Source: Sphingomonadales bacterium (GTDB taxonomy: Bacteria > Pseudomonadota > Alphaproteobacteria > Sphingomonadales > Sphingomonadaceae). Taken from it: 44,521 bases of DNA. The first letter of the stretch is position 1; each line of letters begins with the position of its first letter. The notes below the pieces were generated by a model. The model was given only the letters and a program-made list of their open reading frames with translations, did not search any database and had not been told where the DNA came from. The translations under genes and the position numbers were made by a program. The DNA lies in assembly GCA_027489365.1 (NCBI GenBank), contig JAIXZV010000120.1:1-44521 (forward strand), written 5' to 3'. This document shows, piece after piece, positions 24,103 to 32,028 of the stretch.

Positions 24103-25448
24103 CCGGTGGTGCTACCGGGAAGGTCCGACGTGTATTGCAGCACCTTGTCGTCGCTGGTGATCGCCACGATCGAGATCGAGATATCCCCCATCAGCTTTGC
24201 CAGCGCAGCCTCCGCCACCGGCGCATCTGCCATCGCATCGGACGACAGCGCTAGGACGAGGGCGCCTGTCGCATCCTGATGTAGCGCGAACTGCGCCGCC
24301 GATAGCGCGGTGAGCGCATGGCTGACATCGATGTTGTTGAGCCACGCGCCGGTTGCCGTGCGGAACCGAATCGCACGCCGACCGCTGAAATCGCGGAGCA
24401 GTGGTTCCCCGTTTGCCGAGCCAAGTATTGCGGTGTCGCCCGTGCGATAGCGGACCAGGGGCAAGCAGAAATTGAACCCACCCGTCACGCACACTTCGCC
24501 GCGCGCGCCGGGGGGCAATGCGCGGCCGACATCGTCGACGATCTCGACGTAGAGGTATGGTTGCAGCAGGACGCGATCACCGGTGCCGCGATCGGTCACC
24601 GCGATCGGGCCAACCTCATTCATCGAGTATAGATCGAGCACCGGGCAACCGAAGCGCTTCTCCAACCGGTTGCGCATCCCGTCGGTCAGCATCATCGCCA
24701 CTGACAGGATTGCGCGCGGCTGTATCGTCACGGGCAGATCGAGAAGCGTCGCAAACGAAATCGGATCACCCGCCACGACCTCGGGCGCCAGCGCATCGAG
24801 GTAACGCGCGCGATCGGCGGGGTCGCGCCAGTCATCGGGATGCAGGTTGATCTTGGCGAGCCCAGCTTCGTCCATTGTCGGCGTCACCGAGACATATGTG
24901 AAACAGCGCCGCTGGTGTCCCAGCAGCACGACGCCGACATCGCCCGTTCCCGCGCGGAGGGTGATCCCGAACCGTGCCAGTGCCCGCTTGTGAAAGGTCA
25001 GGTAGCGCGCCGCGACCACCGGGTGCGAGGCGATCAGCAGCGGGTGGCCGGTGGTGCCGGTCGTGCGGAAATTGATCAGCCGTTCGATGGGAACAGTGTC
25101 CGGCACGAAACTGGCGATATCGCGTGCCAGGTCGCCGCGCGACGTGGTCGGCACGTCGGCCAGCCGTCGGGGGGCCGGTCCTCGCGCGCGAAAATGGGGT
25201 ATTTGGGCATAGGCCTCGGCGAGGAAAGGCGTGATCCAGTCGGGCGGCGTGCCCGGCCGCCAGCCGATGGGCGCGGCGAGCATCTCCGCTTCGAACGCGG
25301 CAAGCCCGTCCAGGTCTTCGCGCAACAACCGGTTGCCGCTGCGGTTGCGATAGACCGGCGCGGCGGGATGCTCGGTCATCCGGATCAGCATCGCACGCCC
25401 CGCCTCGGCCAGCGTCGGGTAGCGATCGGCGTCGGTCGGCTCGCTCAT
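24099..25448 (-). CDS. PaaK/CapK-like adenylate-forming enzyme
   Basis: A 449-residue protein of the phenylacetate-CoA ligase/CapK branch of the adenylate-forming superfamily. It has the glycine-rich phosphate-binding motif FRTTGTTGHPLLIASHP, an adenine-site motif LYSMNEVGPIAV, and the hinge-region motif RYRTGDTAIL. Such enzymes activate a carboxylate as an acyl-AMP and pass it to CoA, an amine or a carrier. There is no acyl-carrier gene nearby. Its N-terminal FLAEAYAQIPHFRARG is typical of the family. It is coupled by ATGA overlaps to the genes on both sides, between an unrecognised 192-aa protein and PnuC. The substrate is unknown. Confidence 0.82.
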   Translation of the reverse strand: MSEPTDADRYPTLAEAGRAMLIRMTEHPAAPVYRNRSGNRLLREDLDGLAAFEAEMLAAPIGWRPGTPPDWITPFLAEAYAQIPHFRARGPAPRRLADVPTTSRGDLARDIASFVPDTVPIERLINFRTTGTTGHPLLIASHPVVAARYLTFHKRALARFGITLRAGTGDVGVVLLGHQRRCFTYVSVTPTMDEAGLAKINLHPDDWRDPADRARYLDALAPEVVAGDPISFATLLDLPVTIQPRAILSVAMMLTDGMRNRLEKRFGCPVLDLYSMNEVGPIAVTDRGTGDRVLLQPYLYVEIVDDVGRALPPGARGEVCVTGGFNFCLPLVRYRTGDTAILGSANGEPLLRDFSGRRAIRFRTATGAWLNNIDVSHALTALSAAQFALHQDATGALVLALSSDAMADAPVAEAALAKLMGDISISIVAITSDDKVLQYTSDLPGSTTG

Positions 25449-26023
25449 TCGCGCGTATATTTGTCGGCCGATTCTTCGGCCGCCTTGCGGATCAGAGCCT
25501 CGCGGATCGCGCGCGCGCGTTCCTCGGCATCGCGGCTGGCACGCAGAAGCCGGCGGCGCTCGGCCGCACTGACCGCCGACAGGCGGTCGCTCGCCTGCGC
25601 CTCGGTTTCGCCGGCCGGGACCAATCCCAGCGCGGCGAACACGGTCCGCGCCAGTTCCTCGCGCCGCTCGGCATCAGCGACAAACGCGTCCGCCCTACCA
25701 ACACCGGCCAGATCTGTGATCCGCTCGCCGAGCAACCAAGCCAGTGCGGCCCGGTCGGGTGCCGCCGTCGCGACCCAATCATCGGCGAGCAGCCACACGG
25801 CGATCGCAACCAGCATAAGCCGGTTGCGATCCATGCTGCTCGTCCTGGCAAAGCCGGACAGATCCGCTGCGGTAATAGGATGGCCCAGCGCATGCAGCAG
25901 GTCACCAACCAGCGCTGCAGTTACAACCTGACCAGTCTCGCCGATGCGAGGTTCGGCCAGGAACTCTTCCGGCGTCTCGACGAGGCGGCGCATCACGCGC
26001 TCGAGGGGCGGCCCCGCGATCAT
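25445..26023 (-). CDS. Unrecognised 192-aa helical protein
   Basis: I do not recognise this family. The ATG at 26023 is chosen since it overlaps the stop of the radical SAM gene as ATGA, the same arrangement as the other junctions of the operon; an in-frame ATG at 26059 would add twelve residues. The predicted protein is alpha-helical, with a hydrophobic stretch LMLVAIAVWLLADDW in the middle and a highly charged C-terminal helix (AAERRRLLRASRDAEERARA). It has no signal peptide, no cysteine-rich motif and no enzyme signature. Its fixed position between a radical SAM enzyme and an adenylate-forming enzyme suggests a partner or carrier role, but this is a guess. Confidence 0.7.
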   Translation of the reverse strand: MIAGPPLERVMRRLVETPEEFLAEPRIGETGQVVTAALVGDLLHALGHPITAADLSGFARTSSMDRNRLMLVAIAVWLLADDWVATAAPDRAALAWLLGERITDLAGVGRADAFVADAERREELARTVFAALGLVPAGETEAQASDRLSAVSAAERRRLLRASRDAEERARAIREALIRKAAEESADKYTRE

Positions 26024-26979
26024 GCCGCGAATTTCGCGAATGTCTGCGTCGATGGGCAATCATCGCATGTCGCCAGGCGCAGCTTCGCCCGGGCCGCCGC
26101 AAAGCGGGCAGGCAAAGAATCAAGGTCGGCTACCGTCCGCAGCGATGCGATCGGAACGCCATAGGCGTCGCCGCTGAAGCTGCAGGGCGAGGCCATGCCG
26201 TGCTCGTCGATGAACAGGAAGGCGAGGCCCGGTCGGCAATCTTCGACCGCCAACGCGAGCCCTGAGGCGCTTGCCCGCAACCGGTCGAGATAACGCGTGT
26301 CTCCACACAACAGGACGTCGTGCGCCGCCAGCTTTCGCCGCAGTTCAGGTAGCATCGCCTCCAGCATCGCAATCTCGACCGGGCGCAGCCGCTGCGTCGG
26401 GAAGAAGGTCGGCCGATCGCGCCCGCCGAGCTGGTTGAAGGTGATCTCATCCACACCCCAATCGGCCAACGCCGCGCACAAATCGGCGAAGTGGCCGATC
26501 GTCTCTCGCATCAGAACGACATTGGCGCGCAGCCTGAGCGCCGCGTGGCCGCGCTCCGCCGCAAGCGCACGGATCCCGTCATGGACGCGGTCCCACGCTC
26601 CGATTCGGCCGCGCAAGCGGTCATGGATCGACGCTGGCGCGTCGACGCTCACCGTCAGTTCGGCAAAGGTCGCGATCGCCGCCGCACGCACGTCGTCATG
26701 GTGCAGCGTGCTACCGTTGGTCGTCGCGCTGATCGCCAGCCCCGCGCCGGCGAGACACGCCGACACTTTCCAGACCGGCCGCCACAACAGCGGCTCGCCG
26801 CCCAACCAGCTCAGCAGCACCTGTTCGCGCCGTGCCTTTGACCAGTCAGCGAGCAACGCGCCGAACCGCGTCGCCTCGGCTTCTGTCACTTCGCTGCGCG
26901 CACCGCCCAAGCGGCGATCATAGGCACAGAAGCCGCAGGCATAGTTGCACCGTGTCGTCGTCCGCCACAGCACGATCAT
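26020..26979 (-). CDS. Radical SAM enzyme with SPASM-like C-terminus
   Basis: A 319-residue radical SAM protein. The iron-sulfur motif is CNYACGFC (Cys11, Cys15, Cys18), followed by the SAM-binding GGEP in LLSWLGGEPLLW. Later strands carry ISATTNGSTL, LTVSVDAPAS and NVVLMRETIGHF as expected for the partial barrel. The C-terminal part has extra cysteines (DCRPGLAFLFIDEHGMASPC and ATCDDCPS), similar to a SPASM or twitch region that binds another cluster. SPASM enzymes often modify peptides or proteins or carry out alcohol oxidations. The start at 26979 overlaps the VWA gene's stop (ATGA); longer versions of the frame would lie inside that gene. The substrate is not evident, and no short precursor peptide gene was found next to it. 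Confidence 0.88.
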   Translation of the reverse strand: MIVLWRTTTRCNYACGFCAYDRRLGGARSEVTEAEATRFGALLADWSKARREQVLLSWLGGEPLLWRPVWKVSACLAGAGLAISATTNGSTLHHDDVRAAAIATFAELTVSVDAPASIHDRLRGRIGAWDRVHDGIRALAAERGHAALRLRANVVLMRETIGHFADLCAALADWGVDEITFNQLGGRDRPTFFPTQRLRPVEIAMLEAMLPELRRKLAAHDVLLCGDTRYLDRLRASASGLALAVEDCRPGLAFLFIDEHGMASPCSFSGDAYGVPIASLRTVADLDSLPARFAAARAKLRLATCDDCPSTQTFAKFAA

Positions 26980-28751
26980 GCCGCGACCTCCCGGCGCCTG
27001 GACGGCTCGCCATAGTGCCGTCGGCTGAAGGCCTGGGCGAACGCGGTCAGATCCTCCGTCCGCGCAATCGAATGGATGTCCCATCCCTGCTCGCTGCGCG
27101 CGCGCTCCAGTGCTTGGCCGATCGCATTGTCCGGCCTGATCCACGGGCCGAGATTGAGCGCCATCGTCCCGCCCGCACGGCCCTTGGCCAACGCAGCTGC
27201 CGAAACGGCCCAGCCGTTATTGCCGCGTTCGTCGTGGTCGAACATCGTCGTGATGCCGTCGTCGGAGATCATCAGGATATGCACCGGCCGATCCCGCGGC
27301 GTGCGGGAGGCGAAGGTATCGCGTAGCCGGTGGATCGGAAACGCCGTGGCCCCGCCGAAATAGCCGACCAGGATGTTGAGGATCGCATGTTCGTCGCGCA
27401 CGAATCCCTCGGTGCCGATCCACTGTTGCTTCCCGCTCCACAAGGTCGCCTGGACGCGCGCGCGCGCCTTCAGCGCCGACAGCGCGATGACGGCCCCCGC
27501 CAGGGTCAGGAACGAGGTCGTGCGCCGCGGGTCCGGCATCGATCCGGAGCTGTCGACATACAGGTCCAGGTCGATCGGTTCGGGCTTTCCGGCCGTGCCG
27601 GGGTCACGACCGTACACGCGGCGCACGGTGGTGAGGCCGGGGATCACCACCGGCGACTGCGCCACGGTCTGCAGCCAGTCGATATCGTCAAGCGAGTCGC
27701 CCAGCGCCCAAGGTTCGACGCCTTCGAGCTGCGGTTCCTCCGAATGCGGCGCCGGCCGCACGGGAAAGGGGACCAGAAACGGCAGCGCGCGCTCGCGATA
27801 ATAGCGGATCGCAATCTCTTCGTCGGACAGGATCAGCCCGGCGGCGCGCAATATCTCGCCATAGTCGAAAGGCTCGCGCGCCTGGCCCGCACCCGGGCGT
27901 CCAGGTGTTCCGGGCGCCGGCTCGGCGGGCACCTCCCCGCGCACATCGTCATCGCCCGTCACCAGCGGATCGCGCGAGGGATGGACCGCACCGTCGGCTT
28001 CGTCGGCCTCGATCGTCTGCGCACCGCTCGGATCGGCGCCCGCAGCCGCGCCGCGTGTGTCGTGCAACCGGCGCAGCGCCGCATCCTTCTCGGCATCTTC
28101 GGCCAGATAGGGCAGCACCAGCGCCGCAAACCGCCCCGCGGCGTGCAGCCAGTCGCGGGTATAGACACGGATTACCCGCGCGCCGAGCCACGCATCGCCT
28201 TCCGCCACTGCATCGTCGCGCGGCCCGCCCAGGCTGCCTTTCTCAAGCGCCCACAGCGCCTCGTACATTCCCATGTACAGCGTCCAGAGCCGACTACGCG
28301 ACCCGGGCTCGCGCGCGATCATGCGGGCATAGACCCCGGCCATGTCGAGTCCTGCCTGCCGCTGCAGCCGGTCGTTGATGAGCAGGTCGGTATAGAGGTT
28401 CGCGACCATCGGCGCATGTCGTTCAAGCGTCGGCAATGCCCGGCGCAGCCGCGCAATCAGTCGAAAGCTGTCCGTCGCGCTCGCAGGCGCGAGCACATGG
28501 TGGCCGATCTCGTGCGCCAGGATCGCCGTCGCATGATCGTCGAGTTCCAGCCGCCCGATCGCCTCCAGGTCAATGACCACGCTCTTGTCGACCAGCCGGA
28601 TCATCGCGAATGCGCCGTCCAACCCTTCCTTGGCGGCCGCGACGCTGCTCTCGCACAGCCGGGGATCATGCAGCCGGGTGAAGCGGCTCCACGCCGCCAG
28701 CGCGTCGGGCCATGCTGCCTGCCAGACAGCGATGCGATCAGCGCTGCTCAT
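26976..28751 (-). CDS. HExxH-motif plus VWA-domain protein
   Basis: A 591-residue protein with two recognisable parts. The N-terminal third has ILAHEIGHHVLAP (His80-Glu81-x-x-His84), a zinc-peptidase-like motif inside a helical region. The C-terminal part (about 395-570) is a von Willebrand A domain with the MIDAS motif LYVDSSGSM (Asp400) and a later ILMISDDG. Between them is an acidic, proline-rich linker (about 280-340). The arrangement recalls the DUF2201-type metallopeptidase/VWA proteins that work with MoxR ATPases, though I cannot confirm it is the same family. The start at 28751 overlaps the upstream stop (ATGA); the frame is open far upstream but that part is arginine-rich shadow sequence. 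The partner is the MoxR ATPase two genes upstream. Confidence 0.82.
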   Translation of the reverse strand: MSSADRIAVWQAAWPDALAAWSRFTRLHDPRLCESSVAAAKEGLDGAFAMIRLVDKSVVIDLEAIGRLELDDHATAILAHEIGHHVLAPASATDSFRLIARLRRALPTLERHAPMVANLYTDLLINDRLQRQAGLDMAGVYARMIAREPGSRSRLWTLYMGMYEALWALEKGSLGGPRDDAVAEGDAWLGARVIRVYTRDWLHAAGRFAALVLPYLAEDAEKDAALRRLHDTRGAAAGADPSGAQTIEADEADGAVHPSRDPLVTGDDDVRGEVPAEPAPGTPGRPGAGQAREPFDYGEILRAAGLILSDEEIAIRYYRERALPFLVPFPVRPAPHSEEPQLEGVEPWALGDSLDDIDWLQTVAQSPVVIPGLTTVRRVYGRDPGTAGKPEPIDLDLYVDSSGSMPDPRRTTSFLTLAGAVIALSALKARARVQATLWSGKQQWIGTEGFVRDEHAILNILVGYFGGATAFPIHRLRDTFASRTPRDRPVHILMISDDGITTMFDHDERGNNGWAVSAAALAKGRAGGTMALNLGPWIRPDNAIGQALERARSEQGWDIHSIARTEDLTAFAQAFSRRHYGEPSRRREVAA

Positions 28752-29683
28752 GAATTCCAAGGCTGCACCTGAAGATAGTGGCTGTACGGCGACGCGATGG
28801 CGATGCTGTCGCCCGTGGTGGCCGCCTGCAATCCTTCCGCGGGCAGGCCGGCAACGGCGACGCGCGCGCTTGAGGCCGGCATCGCGCCGTCGAATTCGTC
28901 CTCGCTTGCCGGATGCAGCGTCGCGCCCCAGGCATCGGCAACCAGCAGCCCGACACGGCCACCCGCGCGAACCAAAAACCCTTCGGCGCCCGCCCGCACC
29001 TGCGGCGGCGCGTCGAACGGGCCGCCGAAGCCGGTAAAGCCGCCGAACCGGGTACCCGCGCCCGTTCCAGCCGGCGTCCACCACCGGTCGCTGCTCAACG
29101 CAGCGCGGACATCAGACCATGTTCCGTTTGCGCCGATCGCTGCAAGGGCCAGCGGCTCGGGCAATGTGTCGGCCGCTGCCAGCGCGCCCGCGCGGTAGTG
29201 CGCCATGCCCGATCGCCACGCCACGACCTGCCCCGCCGCACTCAGCGTATCGGCGTTCACCAGCGAACCTAGCGCCGCCATCCGCGCGATCCATTCGTCC
29301 GGCCGCGCACCCGGCGCGGCGGCGAGCGTCAAGACCGCGTTGGTCAGCATCGCCAACACCGGCTCGGGCCGTTCGGCCACCACCACCGCGAGCGGCACCG
29401 CAACCTCTATCCAGGCGCGGTCGACCAGCAAGCGCCGCTCACGCGCCAGCGCATGATCGACCAGCGTCACCGTCAGCGCGAACGCCGCATCGACCACCAA
29501 TGCGACGCGATCGGCCGCGACCGCCTCCACCGCCACCGCAAGCGGATCGATCCGCTTGCGCACCGCATCGCTAAAGGCCTCGATATCGAAGGCGGTATGG
29601 ACGCGCCGTGCTGCGGCGATCTGCGCGTTGAACCGCGGCCGGGCCGCCGCGAGTTCCCGGGCGAGTACCGGCGATAGCGTCAC
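28748..29683 (-). CDS. Unrecognised 311-aa protein between MoxR and VWA genes
   Basis: I do not recognise this family with confidence. It starts with GTG at 29683, overlapping the MoxR stop as GTGA, and ends overlapping the VWA start. The first 170 residues are helical and alanine/valine-rich, without a signal peptide. The last 110 are rich in glycine and beta-forming residues (GTRFGGFTGFGGPFDAPP, GRVGLLVADAWGATLHP, SPYSHYLQVQPW). In known MoxR-VWA systems a third, variable component (often beta-propeller-like) is encoded with the other two, and this could be such a component; that is inference from position. Confidence 0.7.
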   Translation of the reverse strand: MTLSPVLARELAAARPRFNAQIAAARRVHTAFDIEAFSDAVRKRIDPLAVAVEAVAADRVALVVDAAFALTVTLVDHALARERRLLVDRAWIEVAVPLAVVVAERPEPVLAMLTNAVLTLAAAPGARPDEWIARMAALGSLVNADTLSAAGQVVAWRSGMAHYRAGALAAADTLPEPLALAAIGANGTWSDVRAALSSDRWWTPAGTGAGTRFGGFTGFGGPFDAPPQVRAGAEGFLVRAGGRVGLLVADAWGATLHPASEDEFDGAMPASSARVAVAGLPAEGLQAATTGDSIAIASPYSHYLQVQPWNS

Positions 29684-31263
29684 CGGCCGCTGCCGAGCCA
29701 GGCGAGATAGTTGGTGTAACGCTGGTGCAGATATTTGAGGTGCAGCAGTTCGTCGTAAAGCGGACCGTAGAGCTTTCGCCCCTGCACCCGTTCGCTCACC
29801 AGCCGCTCGATACGGGTCAGGCGCGCGCGCACCTCGCGCTCGCCCAATCCGTCGAGACCCGCCGCGAATTCGTTCGCCAGCTCGCGGACCGGATCGTCGC
29901 GGTCCAGATCGAGCCGGTCATATTCCTCGCACGAAAGGTCGAAGAGGTGACGCAGCCACGCGATCGGATCAGTGCGATAGGCGGCATTCTCCGGCAGCCC
30001 GAAAAAGGGCGCATCCTGGTCGGGGTGCAATTTGTCGCGCAGTACGAACGGCAATATCTGACGTACATCGTCGAGACCGACCGCGTCCGCGCCCCGGAAG
30101 AACGCAATCGCCTTGGCGAAACTGATCAGCGTCATCAAATTGCGCACCGACAGACCGTTGACCGTCTGGGTGCCGATATCCTTCAGCCGGTCGCGTCCGC
30201 CGTCCGCGGCGATCACCTGGACCCAGTCGACCCCCGACAGGTGCGCGGTGTCCTTGCTCATATGTTCGAAGATCGCGCCCGCCGTCTCCATCAGTTCGAA
30301 CTGGCTGGCGAAGAATTCGATGCGATTGCGGATTTCGGGTGGCAGCGGCACCGCACGTACCGCCTCGACCAGCTGGTCGACCTCGGTCGCGTCGAACACG
30401 ATCTCGCGTGGCACGACCTCCTCGGGGCGGACATTCTCCTCGATCCGCAGCACCAGATCGTCGAGGAACCGCGGGTTGAACGATAGCGCCTGGACGATGA
30501 CGTCGATGCGGTCGCGCAGAGCCTCGATCACCTGATAGGTGCCGCCGCCCGCATCGTCGTTGGCGGTCATGAACCAGGCAGCCGGAGGACATTCGTAGAT
30601 CTGCCCCAGCACTTCAGCGTAATTGTCGCCCATCACCGTCAGCAGCGCGCTCTGCGTCCGCGTCGGGATGCGGTTATATTCGTCGACGATCTTTACGCGC
30701 ATGCCGAGCCACGGCCGCCATGCGATCCGGATCGCATCGACACTCTGCGCGGAAATCAGATCGGCGGGCAGCGGGTTGCCGAGCAGATCGGCGATCGTCA
30801 TCTGCGGATGGCCGTGCTGCATCGCGCGTCGCACTTCACGCACCGGGTAGCCGGCCAGCACGCTCATCAGGATGGCGCTTGCTGTCTTGCCGCGCCCCGG
30901 CCCGCCAACGAACAGGCATTTGGACCGCGTCGCAAAAGCGAGCAGCGGCAGCAGCACATAGCTCGAATAGCTCTGCGCCGACGGCAGCGTCAGCAGGCGT
31001 TGGCTATCGCCGACGCGAAACTCCGGCGATGGCCCGTCCTGATACTCGATGTCGTAGTGAGGGCTGATGATCGCGGTGTTGACGATCCAGAAATAGGCCT
31101 GGCGCAATTTCTCGTCGAGCCGCACCTGGCCGAGTGCCGTCGATACCGCGGCAGCCAACGGTCCGTCATAAAGGTCGGCGATATCGAAGCTGCGCGCGAC
31201 CGGTGCAGGCTTCTGCATCGTTGGCGCGGCAGATACGCGTTGGAAGAGGGAGAAGCGCGCCAC
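29680..31263 (-). CDS. MoxR-type AAA+ ATPase
   Basis: A 527-residue AAA+ ATPase. Walker A is VGGPGRGKTAS (about 119-129), Walker B is VKIVDEYNRIP (190-200), and the sensor-1 region is AAWFMTANDDAGGGTY. The helical lid region follows, with PEEVVPREIVF. It is longer than a classic MoxR (about 330 residues) because of an N-terminal helical region and a C-terminal extension of about 100 residues (EEYDRLDLDRDDP onward). MoxR ATPases act with VWA proteins as chaperone-like machines that load metals or remodel partner proteins. GTG at 31263 is taken as start; ATG at 31218 is an alternative, and neither has a strong ribosome binding site. It is the first gene of the coupled operon; its promoter should lie in 31264-31362. 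Confidence 0.88.
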   Translation of the reverse strand: MARFSLFQRVSAAPTMQKPAPVARSFDIADLYDGPLAAAVSTALGQVRLDEKLRQAYFWIVNTAIISPHYDIEYQDGPSPEFRVGDSQRLLTLPSAQSYSSYVLLPLLAFATRSKCLFVGGPGRGKTASAILMSVLAGYPVREVRRAMQHGHPQMTIADLLGNPLPADLISAQSVDAIRIAWRPWLGMRVKIVDEYNRIPTRTQSALLTVMGDNYAEVLGQIYECPPAAWFMTANDDAGGGTYQVIEALRDRIDVIVQALSFNPRFLDDLVLRIEENVRPEEVVPREIVFDATEVDQLVEAVRAVPLPPEIRNRIEFFASQFELMETAGAIFEHMSKDTAHLSGVDWVQVIAADGGRDRLKDIGTQTVNGLSVRNLMTLISFAKAIAFFRGADAVGLDDVRQILPFVLRDKLHPDQDAPFFGLPENAAYRTDPIAWLRHLFDLSCEEYDRLDLDRDDPVRELANEFAAGLDGLGEREVRARLTRIERLVSERVQGRKLYGPLYDELLHLKYLHQRYTNYLAWLGSGR

Positions 31264-31362
31264 GTTTCAACGATATCCGCTGCGTACCACCCTGCCAAGG
31301 CGGCACGTGCTGCGTGGCGGGGCGCGACAAGCGAGCAGCTCACGACATTGAATTTAGTGCCG

Positions 31363-31887
31363 TCAAATCAACGTCGATCGAGCGCCGGCACATACAAGAG
31401 GAGCGATGCCAGCGTAAAAGAATGAAATGCTATCCTCCGGCCCGTTCACCGCGCGACCACGCACTTTGGACATGACGCAGACGCCAACTTCGGCAGGCTC
31501 CTCACCAATAACAAGCACAAACGGATTCTCCTCGTCCCCACGCAAATATCGCCCACCGAATGCGCGGCGCGCGACCTCGAAGACATAGGCTGATGTCAAA
31601 AAATGAAGATCGTCTGGGAGGGCTGCTCTCTGGCGGTAAAAGTCATCCAATAACCGGTCGACCAGTGCGAGGGAGTCTTCGCTGTAATCAAGTTTGCGTC
31701 CGTCAATGGGCGAGCCTGCGGGTGAAAATGCTCTTATGAAGTCGGCCGCCTGTCATTCCATTCCTTCTTCAATGCTCGCCGGCATTCCGTCGGGTCTAGC
31801 GACCTGCTCATTTGTAGAGCGCGACGTCGAAGGTTGATCGACATGGTCATTTTTTGCGCCAAACAACCTTTTGAAAATGCCGGTCAT
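31363..31887 (-). pseudogene. Hypothetical gene interrupted by a premature TGA
   Basis: Starting at ATG 31887 (GGAGA upstream), the frame reads MTGIFKRLFGAKNDHVDQPS, continues to MPASIEEGME, meets TGA at 31753-31755, and then goes on in the same frame with QAADFIRAFSPAGSPIDGRK, DSLALVDRLLDDFY, DDLHFLTSAYVFEVARRAFG and GVCVMSKVRGRAV until a TAA-type stop at 31363. The continuation is clearly protein-like, has a helix-rich core and contains no frameshift, so a single C-to-T change from CGA is a likely cause. I do not know the family. A TTG inside the second part could in principle restart translation. It lies between the MoxR operon and an IS481 element. Confidence 0.7.
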
Positions 31888-32028
31888 CGCTTCGTTCTCC
31901 GCTTCACGTGCATCCAGACTTCGGGATTGGGGCGAACACCCGCGTGGCTTAACCTGACCGCACCGCCTGAGGGTACACCCGCTCTGCGGGCAGGCGGGCT
32001 TGCGCTTTATCGAGTTGGCCGCCACCGA

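Noticed and set aside
27330..28772. A 480-codon plus-strand frame opposite the HExxH-VWA gene
   Set aside because: Shadow of the minus-strand gene, arginine-rich, with no domain.
28752..29084. N-terminal extension of the HExxH-VWA frame
   Set aside because: The added part is arginine/glycine-rich and overlaps the 311-aa gene; the ATG at 28751 overlaps the preceding stop like the other operon starts.
31753..31755. TGA read as selenocysteine in the interrupted gene
   Set aside because: The residue context (EEGME-stop-QAADF) has no redox motif, no stem-loop of bacterial SECIS type was seen just after the TGA, and no selenium genes are near.
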